In this document: one piece after another, positions 1 through 8,240 of the stretch
Layout: every line of letters begins with the position of its first letter
Position numbering within the stretch: the first letter of the stretch is position 1
From: Gryganskiella cystojenkinii
Lineage: Eukaryota; Mortierellomycota; Mortierellomycetes; Mortierellales; Mortierellaceae
Reading direction: 5' to 3'
Length of the DNA: 10,914 nt
Assembly: GCA_015852425.1 (NCBI GenBank)
Contig: JAAAIG010000960.1
Coordinates: forward strand, 2,788 to 13,701
Notes under the pieces: generated by a model
The model's input: only the letters and a program-made list of their open reading frames with translations
What the model was told of the DNA's origin: nothing
The model's database searches: none
Translations under genes and position numbers: made by a program

Positions 1-451
1 GAAGCAAATCTGTGGTACCCGTGCTACTAATCCGACCGGCATCGTGGGCGAACCGCCTCCTCCCATCCGTATACAGCATCTCACTGTCATCATCGTCCGC
101 GACCATCGAGGTAGAGTATCCACTTGGCAGGGTGCCATTGTGACTCTTGGCACTCTTGCTGTCCGATTGCAGGATCCGACTCAGACTGTCTCTCGATCCA
201 GCATAGCGAGAATCCAGATCAGTATCCCGAGTGGGTCGGTCATGCCCCTGCATATCATTGTCATAATCGATCCCACTGGCAGAACGACTCTGGATCCATT
301 CCTGACTCGAGTCTGGAATTCTGAGCGGTTGGTGATGATCCCGGTTCGAGAACCTGGGGGAAGGATCCTGCTCGGTCATTGGTGAAGACGTCAATCCCAG
401 TCCCAACTCTAATCCGCCATTGTTTCCGATACCCGCATTGCTCGTGCCAGA
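1..451 (-). other. Long low-complexity linker after CBS1 of CLC
   Basis: From about residue 1070 to the window edge the protein is polar: Ser, Asp, Gly, Arg and Asn rich, with a GLELGLGL stretch and an acidic ADDDDSEM patch. No domain is recognised. The frame stays open to base 1, so this is the spacer between CBS1 and the expected CBS2 outside the window. Disordered inter-CBS linkers vary widely in CLC proteins. Confidence 0.7.
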
Positions 452-3400
452 TTCTCCTGCGGACGAAACAATCTCTGTCACAGGCGTATTCAAACTGGCT
501 CGGTTCCTGAACACACAGATACATTCTGGATGCTTTTGTTCGGCGAGATCCAACGCATGTCCAAGTTCGTTCGAAGCAATATAACCGACCAAAACACCAT
601 GATCGACAATCGGTAGTCCTCCATCCGAGTAACCTGAGGCTGCCAAGATCTCGACTTTTCGCCTCAGGGAATCGACATTGTTCACGGCATTGACGTCGAT
701 CGTCTCCAGGTATCGATCTGCAATATCTGCTGCGGTACCGAACGTATTGTAATCCTTGTTGTTGTCCAGGTACGGATGTTCGTTCAAGTCAATGAGTTTG
801 TTGAAGAATGCGTCTGGAGAAAACGCATCACCGACAAATTTACCCATCATGACGGCCATCATGATCGGGAGCGAATATGTCATCGCACCTGTAAGTTCAA
901 ACATGATGACGACCAAGGAGACGGTCATGCGAGTGACACCGGCAAGACAGGCCGCGGCTCCGATCATGGCATACAATCCTGGGATGATGCAGTCCATACT
1001 TTCGCCCTCACAAACTTGAAAAACTTGGTGCTCCGGGTATTTTCTAAGAGAAAAAAATAACAACAATAAGTTAGATTCACACAACCAAAGGGGGAGCAAA
1101 CTCTGTCACAAAAAAAAAGAAAAAGAAGTGAACGACCTTGGAGTCAGACTTACACAATGAGCCACTGCATGCCCAATCCGACCATGCGACCGAACACGGC
1201 TCCAGCAACCATTGTCGGGATAAAGATGCCACCCGGGACTTTGACACCAAAGGTCACAAAGTTTAAAAAGACCTTGATCAGGAAAACCTGAGCTAACAAC
1301 AAGAAGATTGGGTATATTTGATTGACCTCGACACTAAATCACCGTGAAATGAGCGCAAAATACCGTTAGTCCCAAATGTATATGCCAAAGCTTAGAGCAA
1401 AAACGAAATAAATACTCGGTTCGGTTAATATCCAACTTACGCGCACATGCCCTGAAGGTTGTTCTCTGGGGTACATTCACTGTAAAGATTAGTCAGGAGT
1501 TGCAACAGGTTGACTCTGGTCCAGGGGTTGATCCACTGGATAGCACAGGTAAGGACAGTGACGGCCAAAACCTCCTGAACAGGGTGTCGTCCGATCCATG
1601 TCCGTGATCGGAATCGTGAGTACGACATGTGAAACTGTGAGAAGAGAGCTCCATAGACACCCTAAGGTTGATCATATACATATGTGCCACATTAGAGTCA
1701 AGTTGTTGGCAGTCAGTTTTGCACGCGGTCCATCCTACATGGGTCGGAGTAATAAACACTTACCCCAAAGACACTAATGAAGAAAAACGGCAAGGATTCG
1801 AAAAGATGCCAGTCTCGGTCATAGGTTACTTGGAAGAGTACAGTCTTACCGACTCGATAGGGGTTGATCATCTATTGAACATGTTCAGGCGAACACATGA
1901 TTAACCACTTTGAACTTCTTTTCTGGTCCAAGACCACGTCTCTGTTAAACCCCTGTTCTGTCTTACCTTAAGGACAACCGCTGAAGTCAGGGCACAGAAA
2001 TACGTCCGCCACATGGTCTTACTCGGAAAATAATAAGAGACCTCCTCGAGTGAAAAGAGCACGCCTCCGATCGGTGCTCCGAAAGCGACTGCGACTCCTG
2101 AGGCTGCTGCTGCAGACAGAATCTCCCTGCGTTTGCCTATTTTGCATGATAAATTTGTTAGTTTATGGACATGGGTCAATATGCGGAACAAAATGTCATT
2201 TCCTTCGTGTGCCTTCCTCTTACCATCGTTACGGTTGTACTTGTCAAAGATACGACAGACGATGTTGCCGACACAACAAGCAATATGTACTAATGGTCCT
2301 TGTTTTCCCATGTTGAGTCCAGATGCGACCATGAGAGGCTATGTAAAGGAGTGGAAGCAGGTTAGTAAAGATTCCTCCATAGATCCTAATACTAGTGCAA
2401 ACGCGTCGCATAAGGGGCATCGGTCCTACCAGACCAATCAACTTGATCATCAGAGTCCTGAATCCCAGGAATCCTCTAATAACGAATCCACCCAAGATCG
2501 TCTTGACCTCAGGGATACCAGATCCTGCACCGAAATAGGCAATTTTCTTAGGTTGTGATGCGACCAACTGTGATTCCATCGAGGTCCTGGAACTCGACGT
2601 TGGCATGCCTACATAGTTGGGTCCGGTCCGCCTTTTTGTTGCTCCGTGTGATTTTTGTTGAGAGACCGTTCCATCCGATGTAACCATGACCACACAAACA
2701 AAAGCGAAAAATGTCTAAATTGACACCGAAGAAAAAGAAGAAAAGCAGTGCGTTAGTGCAAATAATAATTAGTCAGGATAGTATCCACCAGCTGGTCAAC
2801 ATGTTGTCTGAATCATGACAACGATTCGACCTACTCCAAAGCAGCAATAGATGATCCAGTCAAAGGTGTAATGTGACACGCCAAGTATCTGATCTGTGGA
2901 TGAGAGTGCTTGCGACCATGAGATCCACTCTGGGCAAGTAGGCTCGGCTATGATGTAAAAGGAGGAAAGAAGATCGCATTCGTCAAGATGATATTACACT
3001 CACGGCAATATGAAAAAGACTATCCTGGAGGTTATTTCGAAGTAACCTCCTGGTCAAGTCCTGGCCAACTTACCAGAGCTTGATCCCCAACAGCAAAAGT
3101 ATTGACTCCACCAAAAGCTAGTCGTGCAATATCCCATACGCAGATCTCCCAGCCACCAACTCGACACATCGATAAGTGCAGCCAGACACGCCGTGATGAC
3201 ACCTGCGAGAAAAGGTTCAAAGAGAGAGACGTGAGATGACGAGCTCATGGGCAAATCAGACCCGTTTTTACCGGGGTTGCAATTTTTTTTTTATATTTTG
3301 ACCCTCCGATTTGTTTGGTGCGCGAGTTTCGAACTCTTTGCGCTTTGGCTACTTGGTGCCAAAACAGTACCCTAGCAAGCGGGCAAGTTGCTAATTTTTG

Positions 3401-5220
3401 GGGCTATAAACTTACCGGTCAAGAGGACGAGGACCCAGCCTTTCAAACCGTCAGCCTTGTTCTTGAGCATACCGCGAATACCACTCAAGGACCTTAACTG
3501 TCTTAGTCGGACCCGTTCCTTGACAAAATCGTGGATCCAGTCTACAATGACACCGACAAAGTTTGACAGGGGGAAAAAAGAAAAAAAAAAAAAGTGAGCA
3601 GATGAACAAATCTGTGGTTTCCTCTTCGGTCTAATGGGCAAATCTTCCTTATCAGATCCTCATGCATGCGCGGCGACTTTTTTTCTTTCTCTTCCTTACC
3701 AATAGTGGTGTAGTTGTGGTACCATATACGGATTCCGTTATTCTCCTTGACCAATGCTTCTTTTGCATCATCATAATAACCACTTCGCCTCGACAAGAAC
3801 TTTTCCTTGACCATGTTGATATTGGCAAGACTGTTTCGACGGAAATTTTGAAGCGTCTTGTTGTTTCGGCGACGGGTGGTGGCACTCGGGTGTTGGCCAC
3901 CGTTTTCGTAGTTTCGGAAAATGACTCGGCCTCGATTCTGAGGGTTCCCCCTTCGGGACTCGAGTGTCGGGGACATTGACCTTGCCCTATGACAGTTCCA
4001 AAGTGGCAAAACAAAAAGACAAGTGAGATCAATAACAAAAAGGGTGAGTTGTGTGATTGGGTATGCAAGATCGGTGTGCATAATGCCTTCCGCCACCCTT
4101 AGAATCAAGGTTCCCCGGTTGACCACATAGTGTGGGACAGACTCCAAGATCACGGAAAAAAGAAAACGATGGATCACACCATCGTGAGAGCGAATGATTG
4201 CGTGTGGATGTGGATGTGGCACCAAAAGAAGAAGAAAAAGGACTGTGATTGGACTCCCGATCTGTGTGCTTGCTGGTCTTCAAACATGATCTCGATTACT
4301 CTTTCAGGGGAGATCAAACTCTAATGGTCTTTCTTTTACCTGGATGGTCGTCGTAAGGAATCTTCTTCTGTGGCATCGTCAGTACCAAGATCGGTTTCAT
4401 CATCTACTCCGTTGTACCGGGCCGTGCCTCTTCTAGAGCCCTCGTTTGTCCACCGAACAGCACCGTTATCGTTGCTTTGACTTTGAAGGCTAGTTTGACT
4501 TCCAAGTAAAGAAGTCGTCTCTGTGGGCTGATGATCCAAATGGAAGGGAGAGTACTCCTGAGGTGAACGACCTGTCTTCAACGGACGAGGTTTAGGGGAA
4601 ACGGTAGGAGGGCCTAGTTTGTATGTTGGTCTGGCGGGATCAGAGGCATCGACGCGACTCTGATCTAGAGCAGGTAGTCGTCTGGTCACAGGTGGAGACT
4701 GATCTGCTGGTCTTCCTCTTGCGACATTATCGGTTGTTGAAGGAGTGTGTCTTGGACTATGTGGCTGTCGTTGTTGTGCATCCGATTGAGAGTGAAGCGT
4801 GCACTGGTCTGGACTCGGATCGTCTGATGCATCTGCACCGTCATCGTCATTATTCAGATTGTTTTTGTTGTTGTCCTCGTGATCAGAGTTGAAGGCGGAT
4901 CCAGAGAAACTGGGTTGGTTCTCTCGACGGGATCGACCTTTAGGCCGACCAGAGACTGCGTCTAGAAAGCGATTCGAGTTTGAAGAGGTATTGCTGTTGT
5001 TGTTGTGGTTGTTATTGTTGTTGGCATTGGATCCAATAGAAGATACGGGGCGAGAAGAGGAAACGTCATGGACCCAGTCGTGATAGTCGGGTGCGAGTTG
5101 TGTTGAAAGGGATCGTCGAGGTTCGTTTGGGGGTGACTGGACGCGGTCACGGTTCAAGGAAGAGGAGTGAGGCTGGGGCTGAGTAGAAGAAGAGTTGTTG
5201 TTGAGCGAGGAAGAGCTCAT
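1..5220 (-). CDS. CLC-family chloride channel / chloride-proton exchanger, 12 exons, 3' end outside window
   Basis: Predicted voltage-gated anion transporter of Golgi, endosome or vacuole membranes, of the fungal GEF1-like/CLC-3,4,5 group. Exons on the minus strand: 5220-4340, 3986-3700, 3541-3416, 3202-3074, 2947-2835, 2714-2430, 2338-2224, 2136-1967, 1871-1764, 1661-1441, 1333-1154, 1043-1. All junctions are in phase and give over 1219 codons without a break. Visible motifs: GSGIPEVK (residues 576-583), GKQGPLVH (618-625, normally GKEGP), [14 protein letters not shown] (665-678, proton glutamate E677), GIFIP (847-851) and FELTGAMTY (920-928, pore tyrosine Y928). The first CBS domain spans about 975-1045 and is followed by a long polar linker. 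A hydrophilic tail of about 420 residues precedes the membrane core. The start at 5220 is the first ATG after an in-frame stop at 5251-5253. Much longer than the usual roughly 800 residues. Family call is very secure; the exact first and second exons are slightly less so. Confidence 0.95.
524..736 (-). other. First CBS domain of the CLC protein
   Basis: Residues about 975-1045 read as a CBS domain: a [10 protein letters not shown] start, a core of alternating hydrophobic residues, then [16 protein letters not shown], the usual strand-turn-strand ending. CLC C-termini carry two CBS domains that pair and may bind adenine nucleotides. Only the first is in the window. Confidence 0.8.
2137..2223 (-). 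other. CLC intron 7: 87 bases, in-frame and stop-free
   Basis: Donor G/GTAAGAGG at 2224/2223 and acceptor AAAATAG at 2137, with an ACTAAC branch point. Splicing gives [13 protein letters not shown], matching CLC proteins. The intron length is 29 codons and no stop interrupts it, so retention would insert 29 residues in the loop before the helix carrying the proton glutamate. Confidence 0.85.
2300..2302 (-). other. CLC external gating residue codon: CAA (Gln620) instead of Glu
   Basis: The minus-strand codon is CAA inside GGA AAA CAA GGA CCA, giving GKQGP. In CLC exchangers and most channels this position is the external gating glutamate (E148 in the E. coli protein, E211 in human CLC-5). A GAA codon would differ by one base. 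Surrounding residues match the family well, so alignment is unambiguous. Confidence 0.9.
2535..2687 (-). other. Polar insertion between an early membrane helix and the GSGIP selectivity loop of CLC
   Basis: About 50 residues (roughly 522-572), rich in Ser, Thr, Gln and Lys, separate the hydrophobic stretch coded at the start of exon 6 from the GSGIP motif. Animal CLC-3/4/5 proteins have only a short linker here (FAPYACGSGIP type). Some filamentous fungal CLCs also carry an insertion at this position, so it supports a fungal subfamily rather than an annotation error. The exon is open across it and no splice sites would remove it cleanly. Confidence 0.7.
4340..5220 (-). other. CLC exon 1: disordered cytosolic N-terminal tail
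   Basis: This exon gives 293 residues plus two bases of an arginine codon. The tail is rich in Ser, Asn, Pro, Asp and Arg and has no membrane segment. Residues 65-83 are an Asn-rich run coded by a degenerate GTT/ATT (minus strand AAC/AAT) triplet stretch near 4981-5030. Several SP/TP sites suggest phosphorylation. The donor is CCAG/GTAAAAG at 4340/4339. The acceptor before exon 2 is CATAG at 3987 and restores the Arg codon; a second in-phase acceptor (GCAAG) lies six bases on, so two-residue variation is possible. Confidence 0.85.
4504..4521 (-). other. Acidic dileucine sorting motif (ETTSLL) in CLC tail
   Basis: Residues 234-239 of the CLC protein fit the [DE]xxxL[LI] signal read by adaptor complexes AP-1/AP-3. 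In a fungal CLC this would agree with delivery to Golgi-derived compartments, endosome or vacuole. The match is seen directly; its use for sorting is inference from the motif class. Confidence 0.5.
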
Positions 5221-5283
5221 TTGGATGGGAGGTGCAATGTTGAATGTGTGTTATGTGAGCTGGGAGGGGTTTAGATGGAGTGT

Positions 5284-5303
5284 AATGAATGAATGAATGA
5301 ATG
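5284..5303. repeat. AATG tetranucleotide microsatellite, 5 units
   Basis: Five perfect AATG units lie 64-83 bases upstream of the CLC start codon, probably in its 5' leader or core promoter. Tetranucleotide repeats of this kind commonly vary in copy number between strains. Confidence 0.85.
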
Positions 5304-5881
5304 AAAAGAGAACAGAGAAAATAGAAGGAAGAAAGGTGCAGGGAGAGTGCCAACAAACAAACCCTCTCACTTTATTACATCACTCTGAATGAAAGAAAGG
5401 AAAAAAAAATGCTTGCATCAATTCGAAGGAAAGGGGGGGGATGATCGCTCTGCTCAGCTGTCCAACTTTTTTTTTTTTTCTATCTTTCTATTTTTTGGCT
5501 TTTACTTCGTGAGTGGGTGTGTGCCTGGTCTCCCTTTTTTCGAGTTTGTGGTCCTGCTGTGTGACAACAATACCGAGCACACAAAACTCTTTTCACGTCC
5601 ACCACCTCCACACGTTATCATCCCCAACCCCTATTCTCCGATCTCGCCCTGTTTGTCATTATCGTATGCATCTTTTCTTTCTTCATCTTTTTACTTCTTT
5701 TTGTCCTCTCATGCACTGTTCCTGGCAAAGGGGGTTTTTTAACCTTTGCTCGTGGGAGAGAGAACAACGAGAAGGCCAGAAAGAATTGCCACCAAACGCC
5801 TCTTTTGTCAAATATGAAATTGAGTTTCACTCTTGACTACTTTTTTTTTTCTTTTCCATCGCTCATTCACCAAACATTCAA

Positions 5882-5902
5882 CTCCATGGGAAATGATCTA
5901 CC
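5882..5902 (+). promoter_or_regulatory. Conserved upstream block shared with F-box copy 2
   Basis: CTCCATGGGAAATGATCTACC here matches 9166-9186 with one difference. It lies 249 bases before the copy 1 start and marks about the left edge of the recognisable duplication; a CTCATTCAC match a few bases further upstream, at about 5863, also belongs to it. Confidence 0.65.
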
Positions 5903-5986
5903 TCCTTTTGTCGTTCTGATTTCGACAGGGATAAGCAGTTCCCAAAACTTCAGTCCCTGTCACTCTTATTTTTTGTCGAACTGCAA

Positions 5987-6008
5987 GTGTCCAGAAAATC
6001 ACACGTGA
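5987..6008 (+). promoter_or_regulatory. Conserved CACGTG (E-box) element upstream of F-box copy 1
   Basis: A 22-base block ending TCACACGTGA is shared with copy 2 (9414-9435) with one mismatch, although flanking upstream sequence has diverged. It contains the palindrome CACGTG (6002-6007), the usual binding core of bHLH regulators. It lies 129 bases before the start codon and is followed at once by a run of 16 T. Confidence 0.55.
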
Positions 6009-6130
6009 TTTTTTTTTTTTTTTTGGGAGTCCATGTGGGTTGTCCCATGGTCCTGGTGGTCCTACACATTAGGCATTCCATCAATCCATTTTCATTACTT
6101 TCACCTGTCATTACACCCCTCGTCAAAAAT

Positions 6131-7488
6131 ATGGATGTCCCAGAATTGCGCCGCAATGCCGGCCAATATCTCTCTCGACATGACCTCACCATATGTGCGC
6201 GCGTGAACAAGGCCTGGTCTGCAACATCCTTCCCCTGATTTACAAGAGATTAGACGAGATTGACACACAACGCTTCTTAATCTCTTCGACCACCATTACA
6301 AAACACGGCAAGCACATCAAGACCCTCGGCTTGCTGCTTCCAGTGGCCCACTTTGACCTGTTCGCATCTTCAACCCGATGCGTCCGTTCATTGTCTATCA
6401 AGATATGGAAATACGACTCGACATATCCAGTGTTCGACACCACAAAGAACCTCATCACCAACAACCCTGGCCTCCAAATGATATCAATTGGCAATTTCCA
6501 TGGAATCGATGCGGCAGCTGTTTTCCCTCGAATTGCTCATGCCTGCCCTCAGCTGGAGTCGATCAGGATCAGGAGATCAACGCTCGACTATGCAGACTTT
6601 TCCTTTCTTTTACGAAACTGCACTCGACTCTGCTCCGTGGTCCTGGACGAATGTATGCTCACGAATACAGACTTTGTCCCCGTTCTGGACCTCCATCCGT
6701 TCACATCCAGTCTGGTCACATTCCAGGCGAACATGGTGCTGAATTTTGGTATCAAACAACTCGTCCCGCTTTTGAAAGTTTGCCTGAAACTCGAGCAACT
6801 TTGCGTACAGTTCTCCAGGAACGACTCTGTCAATGCCAACGGCTGGTCCAAGATCTGTTCATGTCCAAACCTGTTGAGTCTGATCATTGTCGGTCAAGAT
6901 CTGATAGACAGCACAGCTGCAACGGTGTTTCGTCAGTGCCCAAAGCTGAATTACATTAGTTTCGGAACCGTGCGTCTGGGAACAGCAGGATTCCAGGCGC
7001 TGCAAGGACATTTGCATGCAATGACGTCGCTACATCTTGCGATCGAAAGTCGATTTGCTGACCAGGTGCTTTCTTCCTGTCCGAACCTCGTCCGTCTGCA
7101 AGGAATCGAGGTCGACGTCGACGAGGTCTTTACTGGAAGTCCCGATTCTTTAGGAGAGATGGAAGGGCTGATCGTGAAACAAGGTCCCCGTCGGTGGGTC
7201 TGCCTTGGTCTTCGACTCTTGGATATCCATATCAGGTGGTCTCTTCTAGTTGAAAGGAATAAACCGATGCTGAATTGGTTGAAGGCCCTTCGAGAACTAG
7301 ATACCATTACGATCAAGTCTACCACTCACGACCTCTCTCATATGGCCCTTACGAACGATCCGACAAAGTTCTGGATGAAAGGCACCTTCGATCGATCAAA
7401 TTTCGTCAAGGATCTAGATTGGCAGCTACAAACTTGGTCCAAACTTCAGACCTTCACGTTCGATAGGACTGACAATACGTTCTATTAA
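6131..7488 (+). CDS. F-box/LRR protein, tandem copy 1, with a one-base frameshift near the start
   Basis: Predicted substrate adaptor of an SCF ubiquitin ligase. Residues 1-39 form an F-box-like domain (PELR, YLSRHDLTICARVNKAW, LPLIYK); the rest is a degenerate leucine-rich-repeat array with recurring CPxLxxL units (CPQLESI, CPNLLSL, CPKLNYI, CPNLVRL). Against copy 2 one T is missing at about 6225-6229 (GCAACATCC versus GCAACATTCC). The first frame therefore stops at 6236-6238 and the remainder lies in the next frame, open from 6193 to the TAA at 7486-7488. If the base were present the protein would have 452 residues. An ATG at 6193 could start a 431-residue protein lacking most of the F-box. 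The rest of the reading frame is undamaged, so a recent break, an assembly error or an F-box-less product are all possible. Confidence 0.85.
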
Positions 7489-7492
7489 CCCA

Positions 7493-7498
7493 AATAAA
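7493..7498 (+). terminator. AATAAA polyadenylation signal of F-box copy 1
   Basis: AATAAA begins five bases after the TAA stop and is followed by further A/T-rich sequence. The position would give a very short 3' untranslated region. Copy 2 has a related TTAACCCAA tail but the window ends before any signal can be judged. Confidence 0.5.
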
Positions 7499-7772
7499 AA
7501 ATATAAAAAATCATTGGTCCCGAGCAAAAAAGACGTTAAGTAGTATCTGCTGTCCGCTTCTTCCACTTTCTCTCTTCCTTCATTGCAGTTTCTTTTTCAC
7601 ATTGGCGAACTCATTTTCCTTTCTCCACTTTCCTCAATCATTATCCATTCATCATTCTATCCATCCTGGACTGAATTCTTCACTCTCACTCCTCACCATA
7701 CAGAACAAACAAAAACACGCGATTCTGTCACGTCATTCACATATACACACCGGCCCACCACCGCCACCGCCA

Positions 7773-8200
7773 ATGATCAGTCCGAGCAAATTCAAGATTT
7801 GTCGATCGCGTTGCATGCTCTGAATGTGAGAACTGACAAATATCGGTACGTAATGTTGAAGACGTTGAGACCGAATGAAAACGTGCACTCTAACCCTCTC
7901 CTCGCTGTCCTTTTTCATTTCCTCTCATACTCTCAAGCAAAACAGGGTCGAGGATATCGCTGAAGACATGCTGGGCCAGTTTGAAGAGCTTCTAGAGAAA
8001 GAGCTGCTAGTGCTATGAATCTCTGGGTTGGGGCCACAGTCATCATCGCGACCAATATCGGAGTGTCTGTTGGAATCGTAAATGGTACCATGGCGACGGA
8101 CCAGCGAATCGACAAAGATGCGATTCAAGCCTGCGCCAAGAGCAGAGGCAGCATCGGAGTCCGACGCGTTGTTCAAGAACATACCTGTGGTCACACCCTC
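7773..8200 (+). pseudogene. Remains of a small unknown gene: coiled-coil-like segment, intron, membrane segment
   Basis: Family not recognised. The frame with AAT GAT CAG at 7772 reads QSEQIQDLSIALHALNVRT and then a donor CG/GTACGTAA at 7845/7846. A 100-base intron with a CTAAC branch point ends in AAAACAG at 7945, and the frame continues VEDIAEDMLGQFEELLEKE to a TGA at 8016-8018. This is charged and helical, like a short coiled coil. One base on, the next frame reads RAASAMNLWVGATVIIATN and on through a likely membrane segment to about 8090. The first ATG (7773) is also one base out of frame with the helical part. A gene with two single-base losses (after 7775 and in the A run 7998-8000) would explain this. 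Beyond about 8118 the correct frame is unclear. The intron is the firmest evidence that a gene existed here. Confidence 0.5.
7846..7945 (+). other. Predicted spliceosomal intron of the unknown spacer gene
   Basis: It starts GTACGT, holds CTAAC about 50 bases before the end in a pyrimidine-rich stretch, and ends ACAG. Length 100 matches the introns of the neighbouring CLC gene. Removing it joins TAT CG to G GTC, keeping an open, protein-like frame on both sides. Confidence 0.65.
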
Positions 8201-8240
8201 TGCCTATTTTCGATCAAGTATTACGCCTGGGTCGCGGTGA

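Larger units (their letters stand above)
5221..6130. promoter_or_regulatory. Divergent intergenic region between the CLC gene and F-box copy 1
   Basis: About 910 bases separate two start codons that point away from each other, so both promoters and 5' leaders should lie here. The side near the CLC gene is purine-rich on the plus strand (pyrimidine-rich in its transcript). T tracts occur at 5467-5479, 5841-5850 and 6009-6024. No clear TATA box was recognised. Open frames within it are low-complexity Phe/Ser/Leu translations of T-rich DNA and are not believed to be genes. Confidence 0.6.

Noticed and set aside
1901..2332. 143-codon minus-strand frame as a separate small CLC-like protein
   Set aside because: It is exon 7, the stop-free intron 7, exon 8 and the start of intron 8 read through; splicing gives the family sequence.
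2050..2558. Plus-strand open frames of 88 and 141 codons inside the CLC gene
   Set aside because: They lie opposite confirmed CLC exons 6 to 8 and cross their splice sites; they are antisense shadows.
3542..4225. Whole 227-codon minus-strand frame as one coding segment
   Set aside because: Only its middle (3986-3700) is CLC exon 2; both ends run into introns with good splice sites, and joining with exons 1 and 3 fits in phase.
5389..5742. Plus-strand open frame of 117 codons in the intergenic region
   Set aside because: Its translation is Phe/Ser/Leu/Pro-rich because it spans T tracts and pyrimidine-rich DNA; no domain, and it lies in the expected promoter of the CLC gene.
5467..6024. Long T runs as transposon tails or poly(A) of a reverse-strand retroelement
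   Set aside because: No reverse transcriptase, target-site duplication or second element end was seen; such T tracts are common in fungal promoters.
6227..6238. Programmed -1 ribosomal frameshift to rescue F-box copy 1
   Set aside because: There is no X-XXY-YYZ slippery heptamer at the break, and copy 2 codes the same junction with a plain extra base.
7925..8194. Minus-strand open frame of 89 codons opposite the spacer gene
   Set aside because: It is Ser/Asp/Asn-rich with no recognised motif and runs through the plus-strand intron; the plus-strand reading has splice signals and better protein features.
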